NCBI GenBank assembly: GCA_016124895.1
Contig: WGMU01000039.1
Location: 1 to 60,599, forward strand
Reading direction: 5' to 3'
Origin: a bacterium
GTDB lineage: Bacteria > Planctomycetota > Planctomycetia > Planctomycetales > Planctomycetaceae
Length of the DNA stretch: 60,599 nt
Of this stretch, positions 52,259 through 60,599 are shown piece by piece. The notes under the pieces were generated by a model. That model had not been told where the DNA came from and did not search any database. It was given only the letters and a program-made list of their open reading frames with translations. A program made the position numbers and the translations under genes. Position 1 is the first letter of the stretch, and the number at the start of each line of letters is the position of its first letter.

Positions 52259-54490
52259 ATGTCGGAATCTCAGCATTGCGTGACGACGAAAGGCAGTCCG
52301 GAAACCGTCCGGTTCCTGGTGCATGGGATGCACTGCGCCGGCTGCGTGTCACGCGTTGAAAACGCGCTCAAGGAAGTGACCGGCGTCAGCGAGCCGGCCG
52401 CCAATCTGGCGACGCATGAGGTTCGCGTCCGCTGGGATCGTTCGACTGCGGGTGGAGAGGCGATGGTGGTGCTGGCTCCGCCGATTGAGAAACTCGGTTA
52501 CGAAATTGAATGGCCGAATGAGGCGGACGACACCTCCGCGGTGGGAGAACGCGACGCGACAGTATCGCTGATGTCGCTGATCGTCCCGGCGATTCTGGCG
52601 CTCGCGGTGTTCGGCCTCAGCATGAGCGGAGCCACGTTTTCGGGCCGCGAAATCCTGCTTCTGGCTCTGACTGCACCGGTCGTCTTCTGGTACGGTCGAT
52701 CGTTCTTCAGCGGAGCATGGGCGGCGGCGCGATCCGGGTTTGCGGACATGAATACGCTGATCGCGATCGGGACCGGCGTCGCGTTTGGAGTCAGCACGCT
52801 CGGGACGTTGCTGCCGACGAGTTCCTGGGGAGGACGACCACCGATCTATTTCGAGTCAGCGGCGATGATCAGCGTGTTCGTCCTGCTGGGCCGGACTCTT
52901 GAAGAGCGAGCGAAGCGACGAACGACCGGAGCGATCAATGCACTGCTTGATCTGCGACCGCCGACCGCGACACGGCTGACGGGCGACGACGAATCGTCCA
53001 GTGAGGAAGTCCGCGTTGAAGAGATTCGTGTCGGCGACCGGCTCCTGGTTCGACCGGGCGAGAGCATCGCGGTCGACGGTGTTGTTGCGAGCGGCCATTC
53101 GACTGTCGACGAAGCCGCAATGACGGGCGAATCAGTCCCGGTCGACAAGACTGCCGGCAGTCGCGTGCTCGGCGGGACAGTCAATCAGTCGGGCAGCTTT
53201 GTGTTTGAAGCGACCGCCGTCGGTGAGGCGACGCTGCTCAGTCAGATCGTCGATCTGGTCCGTGACGCGCAGACGTCAAAAGCACCGGTGGCTCGACTGG
53301 CCGACCGCGTCAGTGCCTGGTTCGTACCGATCATTCTGCTGATCGCCGCGGCGACGTTCGTCGGCTGGCTGATAGTCGGCTCATTCGAGCAGGCGTTTCT
53401 GGCGTCGGTCGCGGTCCTTGTCATCGCGTGTCCCTGTGCGCTCGGGCTGGCAACACCGACGGCTATCATGGTCGGAGTCGGACGCGGGGCGGAACGGCAC
53501 GTCCTGATTCGATCGGGAGCGGCACTCGAAACGCTGGCGACTGTCGACACGATCGTCTTTGATAAGACCGGGACACTGACCGAAGGCCGGATGGCCGTTG
53601 CGTCGCTGCAGCCTGAGGATGGCATCTCGGAAGATGACCTGCTGGCCACCGCAGCCGCGGTTGAGCAGCGGTCCGAGCATCCGCTTGCGGTGGCGATTAT
53701 TAAGGCGGTAACCGAACATGATCTGGCCATTCCAACCGTCGAGGACTTTCAGTCGGTGGCGGGACGCGGGGCGAGTGCGACCGTGAGTGGTCAACGCGTG
53801 CTCGTCGGGACGCGCGTGTTTCTCGACGAGTCCGGCATTGGCGTGAGCGACGTCACCAGTGAGAGCGAATCGAGACTCGCCGCCTCGCAGGTGTTTGTCG
53901 CACGGGAGCAGCAACTGCTCGGCGTGATCAGTGTTGCGGATACCGTGCGCAGCGAAGCAGCGGAAACCGTCAGAGAACTGCAGCGGCTGGGACTGTCGGC
54001 AGTGCTGCTCAGCGGCGACCGCCGGTCGGTCGTCGAGTCACTTGCCGCATCCGTCGGCATCGAACGCTGCTTCGCCGAAGTCCTGCCCGACGGGAAAGCC
54101 CGTTTGGTCGAGGAGCTGCAGGAGGGAGGGCATCGCGTGGCCATGACCGGAGACGGAGTTAATGACGCGCCGGCACTTGCGAAGGCAGACGTTGGCATCG
54201 CCATGGGGGCCGGAACGGACATCGCGATGCAGACAGCCGACGTGACGCTGTCGACAAGTAATCTGAATGCGCTCGTCGACGCGGTCCGGCTGAGCCGCCG
54301 AACGATGCGCACCATTCGTCAGAATCTCTTCTTTGCTCTCATCTACAACTGCCTGGGGATTCCTCTGGCCGCCGGCGTGTTTCATCATTGGCTGGGCGTA
54401 ATGCTGCCGCCAATGTTCGCTGCCGCGGCCATGGCCATGAGCAGTGTCTCGGTCGTGTCGAACAGTCTGCGGCTGAAGCGGTTTTCCTGA
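52259..54490 (+). CDS. copA: Copper-translocating P1B-type ATPase
   Basis: The pump uses ATP to export Cu+ across the inner membrane. From ATG 52259 the protein has 743 residues. The N-terminal heavy-metal domain (about residues 15-85) has the metal site GMHCAGC. Membrane helices precede the actuator motif TGESVPVDK. The CPx helix is ACPCALGLATPTA, followed by DKTGTLTEG (phosphorylated Asp), the SEHPLAVAI histidine-proline motif, and TGDGVNDAPALAKADVGIAMG. CPC and HMA together indicate a Cu+ specificity (CopA). The frame stays open upstream through a repeat, but the HMA starts only after 52259. The downstream small membrane protein is 29 nt away. No CopZ or CueR gene is seen nearby. Confidence 0.96.
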   Translation: MSESQHCVTTKGSPETVRFLVHGMHCAGCVSRVENALKEVTGVSEPAANLATHEVRVRWDRSTAGGEAMVVLAPPIEKLGYEIEWPNEADDTSAVGERDATVSLMSLIVPAILALAVFGLSMSGATFSGREILLLALTAPVVFWYGRSFFSGAWAAARSGFADMNTLIAIGTGVAFGVSTLGTLLPTSSWGGRPPIYFESAAMISVFVLLGRTLEERAKRRTTGAINALLDLRPPTATRLTGDDESSSEEVRVEEIRVGDRLLVRPGESIAVDGVVASGHSTVDEAAMTGESVPVDKTAGSRVLGGTVNQSGSFVFEATAVGEATLLSQIVDLVRDAQTSKAPVARLADRVSAWFVPIILLIAAATFVGWLIVGSFEQAFLASVAVLVIACPCALGLATPTAIMVGVGRGAERHVLIRSGAALETLATVDTIVFDKTGTLTEGRMAVASLQPEDGISEDDLLATAAAVEQRSEHPLAVAIIKAVTEHDLAIPTVEDFQSVAGRGASATVSGQRVLVGTRVFLDESGIGVSDVTSESESRLAASQVFVAREQQLLGVISVADTVRSEAAETVRELQRLGLSAVLLSGDRRSVVESLAASVGIERCFAEVLPDGKARLVEELQEGGHRVAMTGDGVNDAPALAKADVGIAMGAGTDIAMQTADVTLSTSNLNALVDAVRLSRRTMRTIRQNLFFALIYNCLGIPLAAGVFHHWLGVMLPPMFAAAAMAMSSVSVVSNSLRLKRFS

Positions 54491-54519
54491 ACGGCCAATA
54501 CAGGAGCGCAGCGATCACG

Positions 54520-54750
54520 GTGCAGGACGTCCTTTCGATTCTCATGATCGGCTTTTTTCTGGGCGGCGCGGTCGTCCACGTCGTGCTGGCGCTGGCTGTC
54601 TGGGAAGACGGAACTCGACTGGATCGCGACGGAAGCCCAACCTTCTTCGTTGGGCCTTTCTTCTGGGCAGTCATGACGCTGATGTGCGGCCTGCTGGTCG
54701 TTCTGGTTTACTGGCTGATGCACCATTCGACGCTGCGCCGCGAAAACTAA
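54520..54750 (+). CDS. Small two-helix membrane protein downstream of copA
   Basis: GTG 54520 has AGGAG about 13 nt upstream, a long but usable spacing. The 76-residue product has two hydrophobic helices (VLSILMIGFFLGGAVVHVVLAL shortened to about residues 4-25, and FWAVMTLMCGLLVVLVYWLM at about 48-67) with a charged loop between (WEDGTRLDRDGSP). It starts 29 nt after copA, so co-transcription is likely. No family is recognised. It may be an accessory subunit of the copper pump or unrelated. ATG in the hydrophobic helix would be too late, which favours GTG. Confidence 0.6.
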   Translation: MQDVLSILMIGFFLGGAVVHVVLALAVWEDGTRLDRDGSPTFFVGPFFWAVMTLMCGLLVVLVYWLMHHSTLRREN

Positions 54751-54976
54751 CGTTGACTGTCGGAGCGACACTGCCAGCAGAACTCGGGATCGTGGGGTTC
54801 ATACGCAGCGGTTCTGCCGGATGCGCCATCTGCACTGCTTCCGTCGGAACGGCGACGCGGATCGATTCGAGTGCGTTCGCGGAATCACTCTCCGGGGCAG
54901 TGACGGCGCCCTATACCTGTCAGTGGAACGCGTGACTGCGCGCCTTCAGTCAGTCGACAGCAGAGAGAACGCGGAC

Positions 54977-55456
54977 ATGTCGCAGAAGCAGAAACGAAAG
55001 AACCGTAAGCAGCAGGATAACCGTCGCAGTTGCCCTCACTGTTCGTCGGGGGCCGAGACGTTCCGGTATATGGACAGCATCTTTCTGTTTGACGTCGATC
55101 TCGCTCGCGAAATCGTCAGCGATGGGCGTGAGCCGATCGAGCTGGAACCGGACGACGTCAGGTACAGCGTCGATACCAGTCGGATTTATGAACAGCATCT
55201 GGATCATGTGAATCCGAAGTACCCTGGCATCATCGCTCACATCTGGTATCCGGAACCCGACGGTAATGTTCTGCATGGCCATGTGCTGGTGGACGGGCAC
55301 CATCGCGCGGCACGCTGCCTTCGCGATGAGCTGCCTTATTACGTGCATATTCTGAGCGAAGAGGAAAGCCGCACGATCCTGCTGAAGGCCCCGGACATCG
55401 ACGCGATCCTCGCCTCGCTGGAATGTGACAGCCCGGAAGCCGTGGCGACTGCCTGA
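54977..55456 (+). CDS. Small basic ParB/Srx-like fold protein
   Basis: The 159-residue product starts at ATG 54977 with a lysine-rich stretch (SQKQKRKNRKQQ), then a SCPHCSSG CxxC pair. The central part contains VLVDGHHRAARCLRDELPYY, which matches the GHxRxxA-type signature of the ParB N-terminal/sulfiredoxin-like fold. This fold often hydrolyses or binds nucleotides. Its stop is 18 nt before the GTG of the PqqD-M50-HlyD fusion, so the two are probably co-translated. No partition system is nearby, so a chromosome-segregation role is unlikely. A modifying or regulatory role for the neighbouring export system is speculation. The frame is open upstream to 54821 without similarity. Confidence 0.65.
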   Translation: MSQKQKRKNRKQQDNRRSCPHCSSGAETFRYMDSIFLFDVDLAREIVSDGREPIELEPDDVRYSVDTSRIYEQHLDHVNPKYPGIIAHIWYPEPDGNVLHGHVLVDGHHRAARCLRDELPYYVHILSEEESRTILLKAPDIDAILASLECDSPEAVATA

Positions 55457-55474
55457 GTCCGACGGAAACTCGCG

Positions 55475-58009
55475 GTGTCCTCATCAAAAGAACTTCTGCC
55501 CGCCTGTCGCAGCGATCTCGTCATTCGTCAGATGAACGACGACGAGTTCGTCGTCAAACTGCCTGCGCACCGGAAGTACTTCAGTATTGGCGCGGCTGAA
55601 GAGTTTCTGCTCCGTCAGCTTGACGGGACAAGATCGCGCAGTCAGCTCTGTCGGTCATTCGAAGAACAGTTTGATGATTCGCTCAGCGATGCGGACATTG
55701 ACGACTTCCTCGAAATGATCCGCAGCCGCGGGCTGCTGGAAGAACCGAAGCTCGACAAAACGGACTCATCATCTCGGCGCAACTCGCCTTCGCAGTCAGA
55801 AGCCAGCGAGCCTCGACCCGCGGCACGTTCGGAAACTTCCGACGAGTCCCCAACGGCACCCTCCCGCCGGCCCGAACTGAAGTCTGAATCTGATGCCGCA
55901 GATGACGAGGCTCCCTCACGTGGCCGGCAGAACATCCTGTTTTACCGACTGCCGCTGTTTAATCCGGATCGGCTCTTCAGTTGGCTGGAACCGCGGCTGA
56001 GGTTTGTCTGGACTCGATCATTCCTGGCGATCTCGCTGGCGGGACTGGCGGCGGCGTTTGTGATTTCGTGCGTCAACTGCGACCAGTTGGCGAGTTCGTT
56101 TTCGTCCGCGATGCGATGGGACACGATCGTTGTCGTCTGGGCCACGATCATCGTTGCCACGATGCTGCACGAAATGGCGCACGGACTCACATGCAAGCAT
56201 TTTGGTGGTGATGTCCCCGATGTGGGCGTGCTGTTCCTGTTCTTCATTCCGTGTCTGTACTGCAACGTCACAGACGCATGGATGATTCGTGAAAAGCACA
56301 AGCGGCTGTTGATTACCGCCGCGGGCGGGTATCTCGATCTGTGTCTGTGGGCGATCGCCGTGTTTGTCTGGCGGGTCACAGTCCCGGACTGCCTGATGAA
56401 CCACCTGGCGTTCGTCGTGCAGACCGTCTGCGGAGGACGCGGACTGATCAATCTGAATCCGCTGCTGCGGCTGGATGGCTACTACCTGCTGAGCGACTGG
56501 CTGTCGATTCCCAACCTCAGAAAGCAGTCGAAAGAGCACTGGATGGCTCACCTGCGCTGGCTGCTGTGGGGGGCTGAACGGCCTCGACCACTTCCGCGCG
56601 GCAGGACTCTGCTGCTGTATGGGATGATGAACTGGGGCTTCGCGCTGATCTTTCTCGACGTGATCTTCCTGCAGTTTCTGAAGTACGCAGGAGACGAGTT
56701 CGGCGTCGGCGGGATTCTGTTTCTGGTGCTGCTGATGGGCTATGCCCTGCGTCGCGTGTTCAAGGGGTTCTTTCGAAGTGAGGTTTCCACGATGCTCAAG
56801 TCACGACCAACTCGACTCGCTGCGTGGTTCGCGGGGATTGCGACAGTCATCGGCGTCCCGTTCTGGTTGAGCGTTCAGAGTTATGCCTCCGGAGAATTCG
56901 AGGTTCGTCCTGGACATCGAGTTGAAGTTCCGGCAGCGGTGACCGGATTCATTCAGCAGGTACTGGTTGAAGAAGGCCAGCCCGTCAAAGCGGGCGACAC
57001 TGTGGCTGTCTTGCGTTCACCCGAACTGGAGAGTCAATTATCCACCCGACGGGCCGAACTTCAGGAAGTCGACTCGGCACTGGCTCAGTTACTGCTGGGG
57101 GCACGGCCGGAAGAGATTTCGCAGCAGGAAGAACGTGTCGCCCGACTGCGGGATTGGGTCGCGCAGGGAGAAACTGATCTGCAACGCGCACGCGATGAGC
57201 ATGCTGAAGTGCTGACGGCCCTGAAGTCTAAAGTCACACAGATTCAAGTGAGATACGACGCGGCTCAGCAATCGATCAAGCGGTCGGAATGGCTGTATTC
57301 TCAGGGGGCTCTGGCTGGCCTTCAGTTGCGGGCGGAGCAGGCGGCACTGCAGGTGTTGAAGTCCGAGCAGACGGAAGCGCAGGCGAGGCTGCGAGCCAGC
57401 GAGCTGAGCGGTGTACACGAAACCGCGGCGGCAGTCGAACTGCGGCGCCAGCAGCTCGCCGACGCTCAGGCTGCTCTCACACTTCTGCGAGCGGGCACAC
57501 GTCCCGAAGTCATCGCGGCTCAACGGGCACGGCGCGAGCGTATCGTGAATGAGCTGGATTTCCTGCAGACGCAATTGCAGCGTTTGACCGTTCATGCCCC
57601 GGTCGATGGAGTTGTTGTCGCACCGCGCCTCCCGGAGAAGGTTGGACAACTGGCTGTTGCCGGCGTTCCGATCTGCGCCATTGAGGACTCGTCGTCTTCT
57701 CAGATTGAACTGTCACTGACTGAGGATCAGGCGCGTGGAATCGCTGCCGGGCAGCCAGTCACTCTGAAAGCGCGAGCTTTTCCCCTGGATACGTTTCAGG
57801 GGCAGGTCACGAAGATCGCTCCGGCGACAGCAAAGCAGATTGAAGGCAAAAAGAACGTGCTGGTCGTCCACTGCACCCTGGAGAACTCAGACGGCCGGCT
57901 GAAATCCGGGATGACCGGAAATGGCCGGATCCTCCGCGGACAGCGTCCACTCAGCAACAAGCTGTTTCACAGTGTGATGAGCTATATTCGCACCGAGTTC
58001 TGGTGGTAA
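55475..58009 (+). CDS. PqqD-like / M50 site-2 protease / HlyD membrane-fusion fusion protein
   Basis: This is an 844-residue three-part protein (GTG 55475). Residues 10-92 resemble PqqD, the peptide-binding chaperone fold of RiPP systems (DEFVVKLPAHRKYFSIG, FLEMIRSRGLLEE). A Ser/Asp-rich linker (93-150) follows. Residues about 155-460 are an M50-type intramembrane metalloprotease: the zinc helix HEMAH at 232-236 and the third-ligand motif NPLLRLDGYY at 328-337, within several membrane helices. Residues about 472-844 are an HlyD-type adaptor: a lipoyl half (VPAAVTGFIQQVLVEEGQPV), a long coiled coil, then the second lipoyl half (VHAPVDGVVVAPRLP) and barrel. One chain could therefore bind, cleave and help export a peptide. 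Catalytic activity is inferred from intact motifs. The TolC-like gene is convergent, 32 nt away. Confidence 0.88.
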   Translation: MSSSKELLPACRSDLVIRQMNDDEFVVKLPAHRKYFSIGAAEEFLLRQLDGTRSRSQLCRSFEEQFDDSLSDADIDDFLEMIRSRGLLEEPKLDKTDSSSRRNSPSQSEASEPRPAARSETSDESPTAPSRRPELKSESDAADDEAPSRGRQNILFYRLPLFNPDRLFSWLEPRLRFVWTRSFLAISLAGLAAAFVISCVNCDQLASSFSSAMRWDTIVVVWATIIVATMLHEMAHGLTCKHFGGDVPDVGVLFLFFIPCLYCNVTDAWMIREKHKRLLITAAGGYLDLCLWAIAVFVWRVTVPDCLMNHLAFVVQTVCGGRGLINLNPLLRLDGYYLLSDWLSIPNLRKQSKEHWMAHLRWLLWGAERPRPLPRGRTLLLYGMMNWGFALIFLDVIFLQFLKYAGDEFGVGGILFLVLLMGYALRRVFKGFFRSEVSTMLKSRPTRLAAWFAGIATVIGVPFWLSVQSYASGEFEVRPGHRVEVPAAVTGFIQQVLVEEGQPVKAGDTVAVLRSPELESQLSTRRAELQEVDSALAQLLLGARPEEISQQEERVARLRDWVAQGETDLQRARDEHAEVLTALKSKVTQIQVRYDAAQQSIKRSEWLYSQGALAGLQLRAEQAALQVLKSEQTEAQARLRASELSGVHETAAAVELRRQQLADAQAALTLLRAGTRPEVIAAQRARRERIVNELDFLQTQLQRLTVHAPVDGVVVAPRLPEKVGQLAVAGVPICAIEDSSSSQIELSLTEDQARGIAAGQPVTLKARAFPLDTFQGQVTKIAPATAKQIEGKKNVLVVHCTLENSDGRLKSGMTGNGRILRGQRPLSNKLFHSVMSYIRTEFWW

Positions 58010-58041
58010 GCACCGAACACAACCAGACGGCACATGGCATT

Positions 58042-59988
58042 TCACGGCTGGAGTGTATAGCCGGGTGCGACAGTGACGCCTGACGTTGGCAGCCCGCTCG
58101 GCCAGACCGGATTTGGACTGACTCCGCCGTTCGGCGTGAACGCTGATAATGCCGGCTGAGGATCGCCCGTTGCGAGTTCGACCTGCCAGAAGTCCAGGGA
58201 CAGCCCCGCCGACTCGCGCAGTCGAGCCAGTGCAGTGTTGAACTCGGCCAGCAGCTCGCCGGCGTTGGTCAGTGCTCGGACGTGTGCCTGCATCGCCGAC
58301 TGATAGTTCTGCAGCGCGAGCAGCAGAGAATCGCGTTGCGTCTCACCAACCGGTGGCGCTGAGTAGCGGATTCCAGTCAGGCGTAGCCACTCCTGAGTCT
58401 GCTGCAACTGGTCGTGCATCTTCACGTACTGCTGCCACCGCTTCTCGCAGGTCGCGATCCGCGCAGCCAGTTCAAATGACACGCGGCGTTCCGTGTTGCG
58501 CAGCAGTACCTGGCTGCGGACGATTTCAAGTTCCCGCGCGGCCACGTCAGCTTTCGCTGCCTGATTCCCCAACGGGTAAGAGAACTGCAGCCCGGCCGAC
58601 CACGAGCCATAGTCGAGCGTTCCTGCCTGGTTCAGCGCCTTGTCGAGACGGTCGCTCAGGCCGTTGATATGCACGCCGCCTGTCAGATTCAGCTCTGGCT
58701 GCAACTGGTTCTTCGACGGCACCAGTTCCTGTTGCTGAACCTGCAGTCGGATGCGTTGCTGGACAAGCTCGGGGCGGCTGGTCATCGCAGCGGCCGTCCA
58801 CGAATTCAGGTCAAGTTGCGGAGAAGACTGAATTGGGATCTCGACCGGAATCAATTCCACGTCATCGCGTGGCGGCAGTCCCAGCAACTGGCGGAAGTTG
58901 AGTTCGCTGGTCTGAACGTCCAGATGGCTGGCGAGTTCGTCCTGTTCGAGCTGCTTCAGATTCACGTCGGCCCGCGCGACATCGGCAAAGGTCGTCTGTT
59001 CGGCGCGAAACCTCAGAAGTTCGACACGCACGCTTTCCCGAGCCAGTGGAATGACACTGCGAACGGCCTGCAGCCGGATGTGCGCGGCAGACAATTCCCA
59101 GTACGCCTGCTCGACACTGCGAATCCTTGCGATCATCGATTCCCGCACGTTCCAGTAAGTCTGATCGACCTGTAGCTGAGCGACGCGAATCGGTGTCAGG
59201 TTCACCGTGGTGCCGGCGCCTTTCAGGAGTGGCTGCGTTCCCTGAATGACGAAGTCGGCGGTGTATGCCGGGTTGAAGCCGCTGATTCCGTTCGGAAAGT
59301 ACAGATAAGCCAGTGGCGGAGCGTAACCGACTTTCGTTTCAAGTCCGCTCGCCCAGAGTTTCTTCAGGCTGCCTGAAAAGTCGACTTCGTCGCGGCGGGT
59401 TTGTGTCTGCAGGCCTGGACCAAAGAACGAATCCGGTGGACCGTTAATCCGATTAGTGGTGATTCCCGCTGACAGTTGCGGATTGAACCGCCCCTGCTGC
59501 CGCAGGATTTCCTGAGCTGAGATCAGCGTGTCCCACCGCGTGGCACTCGCATGAACGTTCCCATTCAGCACCCGAACCACATCCGATTCCTGCAGAGCCA
59601 GACTGATCGCCTCGCGTAGCCCGATGCTGCGAGGAATCAGCGGCGGTGGTTCGGCTGCCTGGGACCAGGCTGTGGCTGGTCCCGGACTGTCGAGCGTGGA
59701 ATGTGAAGGAGCGTGACCGTCAGTTTCGCCGGGTGACAAAGGGGGCATCCAGCCATCTGCGACTGGTTGTGAACCGTTGACTGTTGCTGGAACCGGTTGG
59801 GCCACTTGCATCTGGGGATACGGATCAGTGTCCCTGGCGTAACCTGGCATACTGCTTCCGGCATTGCCCGGTGACTGCCCGCGCACAGCAGTCAAACTGG
59901 TTTGGACTGGCCCGTTTTCAGGCATTATGGACCGACAGCCTGCGCAGACGACAACCACGAGCAGAATTGCAGTCTGGAACTGCAGCAT
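58042..59988 (-). CDS. TolC-family outer membrane efflux lipoprotein
   Basis: The 648-residue product (ATG 59988) begins with a lipoprotein signal whose lipobox is VCAGC, so the N-terminus would be lipidated. A Pro/Ser-rich linker of about 110 residues follows. The rest is TolC-like: helical repeats with ARIRSVEQAYWELSAAHIRL and RVSFELAARIATCEKRW, and membrane-barrel stretches with NPQLSAGITTNR and AGLQFSYPL. Family members form trimeric outer-membrane channels for multidrug pumps and type I secretion. A GTG at 60051 would add 21 residues and spoil the lipoprotein signal, so it is rejected. It is convergent with the HlyD-fusion gene, so a common system is suggested by position, not by operon. 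Confidence 0.9.
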   Translation of the reverse strand: MLQFQTAILLVVVVCAGCRSIMPENGPVQTSLTAVRGQSPGNAGSSMPGYARDTDPYPQMQVAQPVPATVNGSQPVADGWMPPLSPGETDGHAPSHSTLDSPGPATAWSQAAEPPPLIPRSIGLREAISLALQESDVVRVLNGNVHASATRWDTLISAQEILRQQGRFNPQLSAGITTNRINGPPDSFFGPGLQTQTRRDEVDFSGSLKKLWASGLETKVGYAPPLAYLYFPNGISGFNPAYTADFVIQGTQPLLKGAGTTVNLTPIRVAQLQVDQTYWNVRESMIARIRSVEQAYWELSAAHIRLQAVRSVIPLARESVRVELLRFRAEQTTFADVARADVNLKQLEQDELASHLDVQTSELNFRQLLGLPPRDDVELIPVEIPIQSSPQLDLNSWTAAAMTSRPELVQQRIRLQVQQQELVPSKNQLQPELNLTGGVHINGLSDRLDKALNQAGTLDYGSWSAGLQFSYPLGNQAAKADVAARELEIVRSQVLLRNTERRVSFELAARIATCEKRWQQYVKMHDQLQQTQEWLRLTGIRYSAPPVGETQRDSLLLALQNYQSAMQAHVRALTNAGELLAEFNTALARLRESAGLSLDFWQVELATGDPQPALSAFTPNGGVSPNPVWPSGLPTSGVTVAPGYTLQP

Positions 59989-60171
59989 CCTGTGTGAGAG
60001 GCGATCGTCGCTGAGACTCGATTCGGATTCAGAACGGATGGAGTTCTGCACGTGCCGGGACCGGCGGGAAGTGCGGGTGAGGTGAGACCCAAAGCGTAGA
60101 CTCGCCGTGCAGAAATGGACAAGACCGGTTGCCTGGTCGGCGATGCGGGCATCGGGGAAGCGGCAACAGAA

Positions 60172-60204
60172 ACGGCGGCAGTCGCAAATGCAGACTGCCG
60201 CCGT
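60172..60204 (-). terminator. Hairpin terminator candidate of the NGSSKK-repeat gene
   Basis: A perfect 12-bp stem (60172-60183 with 60193-60204) has a 9-nt loop. On the minus strand it is followed by TTTCTGTT. It lies about 100 nt after the stop codon of the repeat protein and before the TolC-like gene. Confidence 0.6.
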
Positions 60205-60306
60205 AACCTTTGTTCCCGAAAATGTCTGTCAATGCCGTCTTGACCTCAGACTGCCGCCGTCAGACGGCACACGCTGAATGCCAGCCGGATCGATTCAACG
60301 ATGGAC

Positions 60307-60599
60307 TCAGCACTTCGGCAGCGGCTTCTTTGAGGAACCATGCTTCTTCGAGCTGCCGTTCTTCTTCGAGGAACCGTTCTTCTTCGAGCTGCCGTTCTTC
60401 TTCGAGCTGCCGTTCTTCTTCGAGCTGCCGTTCTTCTTCGAGCTGCCGTTCTTCTTCGAGCTGCCGTTCTTCTTTGAGCTGCCGTTCTTCTTTGAGCTGC
60501 CGTTCTTCTTTGAGCTGCCGTTCTTCTTTGAGCTGCCGTTCTTCTTTGAGCTGCCGTTCTTCTTTGAGCTGCCGTTCTTCTTCGATGATCCGCCCTTCT
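60307..60599 (-). CDS. Partial gene with lysine-rich NGSSKK C-terminal tandem repeat
   Basis: The minus-strand frame enters at the right edge and ends at TGA 60309-60307, so only the C-terminal part is in the window and the start is missing. The visible 96 residues are almost wholly tandem hexapeptides NGSSKK, with end variants (HGSSKK) and a final KKPLPKC. About one third of the residues are lysine, giving a strongly basic tail with no acidic residues. This resembles histone-H1-like or nucleoid-binding lysine-rich tails and also basic surface-protein linkers. The unseen N-terminus will decide. The final cysteine is notable. Confidence 0.75.
   Translation of the reverse strand, partial: KGGSSKKNGSSKKNGSSKKNGSSKKNGSSKKNGSSKKNGSSKKNGSSKKNGSSKKNGSSKKNGSSKKNGSSKKNGSSKKNGSSKKHGSSKKPLPKC
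60323..60592. repeat. Tandem 18-bp repeat array encoding the hexapeptide
   Basis: Fifteen 18-bp units lie end to end. The seven central-left standard units differ from the six next ones only at a serine codon (TCG versus TCA on the coding strand): units from 60377 to 60466 use TCG and those from 60467 to 60574 use TCA. The block pattern indicates recent duplication of multi-unit blocks rather than independent drift. Confidence 0.95.

Noticed and set aside
54751-54976. Start of the ParB-like gene at 54821
   Set aside because: The added residues are Arg/Ser-rich with no similarity, and the basic run typical of the protein starts at ATG 54977.
54977-55456. Plasmid or chromosome partition protein
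   Set aside because: Only the GHHRAA-type fold signature is shared with ParB; there is no ParA, parS-like site or helix-turn-helix nearby.

Overview
The window looks like a chromosomal segment of a Planctomycetota bacterium. This rests on gene content: two PSCyt2/DUF1549-DUF1553 proteins (one with an N-terminal planctomycete cytochrome c domain), a Tat-exported DUF1501 protein, a 6009-residue repeat protein with a planctomycete-type LEPR-XLL N-terminal motif, and the DUF447 plus beta-RFAP synthase pair of tetrahydromethanopterin (H4MPT) synthesis, which outside archaea and methylotrophs is typical of planctomycetes. No rRNA, tRNA, CRISPR array or intact insertion sequence was seen. Function names are family-level readings of the sequence; no search was run.

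Layout. 1-0.84 kb: a frame-shifted RHS/YD-repeat gene end, followed directly by a short RTX fragment. 0.95-8.4 kb: a large PSCyt1-DUF1549-DUF1553 protein, a squalene-cyclase-like repeat protein, a YdjM-like membrane protein, and xseA at the end of a leftward operon. 8.4-12.4 kb: the rest of that operon (DUF1501, a small pseudopilin-like protein, a second DUF1549-DUF1553 protein whose 5' end abuts a cluster of inverted repeats). 12.5-17.1 kb: fatty acid desaturase, M20 amidohydrolase, sigma-54 activator. 17.4-21.8 kb: bifunctional-nuclease-family protein, DUF447, beta-RFAP synthase, a trans-sulfuration PLP enzyme and a V/Q/P-rich exported protein. 22.0-24.8 kb: Ski2-like helicase. 25.0-43.0 kb: one giant leftward gene. 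43.5-54.8 kb: GAPDH, two methyltransferase-type proteins, a POT-family transporter, an alpha/beta hydrolase, a copper P-type ATPase and a small membrane protein. 54.98-60.0 kb: an apparent peptide processing/export locus made of a ParB-like small protein, a PqqD-M50 protease-HlyD fusion and a convergent TolC-type lipoprotein. The right edge cuts a gene whose C-terminus is a tandem NGSSKK hexapeptide array.

How genes may work together. The DUF1501/DUF1549/DUF1553 proteins are probably exported partners in the planctomycete periplasm. DUF447 and beta-RFAP synthase overlap by 4 bp and should serve one-carbon metabolism. The PqqD-M50-HlyD fusion carries peptide-binding, membrane-protease and export-adaptor modules in one chain, and the TolC-like protein next to it could supply the outer-membrane channel. 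This locus and the giant RTX/LEPR-XLL protein are the most interesting parts of the window. Several classes of small dispersed inverted repeats sit in the intergenic spaces.
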